Assembly: GCA_905221605.1 (NCBI GenBank)
Contig: CAJNDS010002110.1
Span: 297,001-361,000, forward strand
DNA length: 64,000 bases
Reading direction: 5' to 3'
DNA from: Symbiodinium natans
Lineage: Eukaryota > Sar > Dinophyceae > Suessiales > Symbiodiniaceae
Shown here: positions 63,742-64,000 of the stretch, in pieces
Layout of the letters: every line of letters starts with the position of its first letter
How positions within the stretch are numbered: position 1 is the first letter of the stretch
Program-made: the position numbers and the translations under genes
The notes under the pieces: generated by a model
Database searches by the model: none
The model's input: the letters and a program-made list of their open reading frames with translations, nothing else
Told to the model about the DNA's origin: nothing

Positions 63742-64000
63742 CTGCAGACCGTGTGGGCGTTGCATGTCTTAAGGGGTATAAGGAGTTTCGGGTTCAGGGT
63801 TTAGGGTTTAGGGTTTCGGGTTTAGGGGTTAGTCTTATTCCCCTATCTAAACCCCTAGACAACCCCTCTACATATAGCATATGTAGTCCCTATATACCTA
63901 AGTAGCCAAGTATCCCCTAAATAACCCCACAGGTCCCATAAGGTGCAGCGGCAAAGGCTCCAGATATGGCTCAGTCAATGTCGCTGGGGGGGGGCTCACG

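Noticed and set aside
1..64000. The window as a chromosome end (telomere)
   Set aside because: Tracts are short, switch orientation many times and are separated by exons and MITEs throughout; nothing marks a terminus.
1..64000. CRISPR array or prokaryotic repeat system
   Set aside because: Repeats are tandem telomeric units or palindromic elements without regular unique spacers, and no prokaryotic genes are present.

Overview
The window looks like nuclear DNA of a protist with TTTAGGG-type telomeric repeats, most likely a dinoflagellate or a close alveolate relative. The organism call is inference. It rests on hundreds of interspersed CCCTAAA/TTTAGGG units, a plant/alveolate-like U6 snRNA fragment, genes split into tiny exons, and introns that mostly start with GC rather than GT and end AG, usually followed by G. 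No bacterial operon, rRNA, tRNA or CRISPR was seen. No long open reading frame is a plausible gene: the longest (about 260 codons near 6.8-7.5 kb) is a minisatellite artefact.

The best-supported gene is a minus-strand NAD-dependent epimerase/dehydratase (extended SDR) running from about 11.74 kb down past position 1. I reconstructed it by following conserved family motifs through 11 exons of roughly 17 to 77 bases. Nearly all exon joins keep the reading frame; nine of ten inferred introns use a GC donor and eight of ten have AG|G at the acceptor. The introns (about 0.55-2.1 kb) are filled with telomere-like tracts and short inverted-repeat elements. A minus-strand stop-containing exon at 12.69 kb suggests another gene ending just upstream, so genes may lie head-to-tail on the minus strand.

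Further minus-strand exons with the same style (AG|G, GC donor) occur throughout. They include an SDR-like strand/helix (26.0 kb), a SAM-methyltransferase glycine-rich motif (29.73 kb), an exon pair split by a perfectly spliceable inverted-repeat element (39.29-39.58 kb), and many lysine/glutamate-rich exons between 54.2 and 63.7 kb that may form one gene for a charged, partly coiled-coil protein. Plus-strand PP2C-like (17.76 kb) and RING-like (53.6 kb) exons are weaker. Many GC-rich islands are open in several frames on both strands, so only homology or splice logic was trusted.

The rest is repeat. There are (i) direct and inverted TTTAGGG tracts, with TTTGGGG and TTCAGGG variants; (ii) at least ten families of about 70-250 bp MITE-like elements (named A-K here), several interrupted by telomeric tracts; (iii) minisatellites, including a 0.7 kb near-perfect palindrome inside a TA-flanked element that is itself inside a family A element; (iv) homopolymer and (AT)n runs; and (v) a 3' half of U6 snRNA. 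The unusual point is the architecture: tiny exons, non-canonical GC-AG introns, and telomeric repeats plus MITEs as the main intron material.
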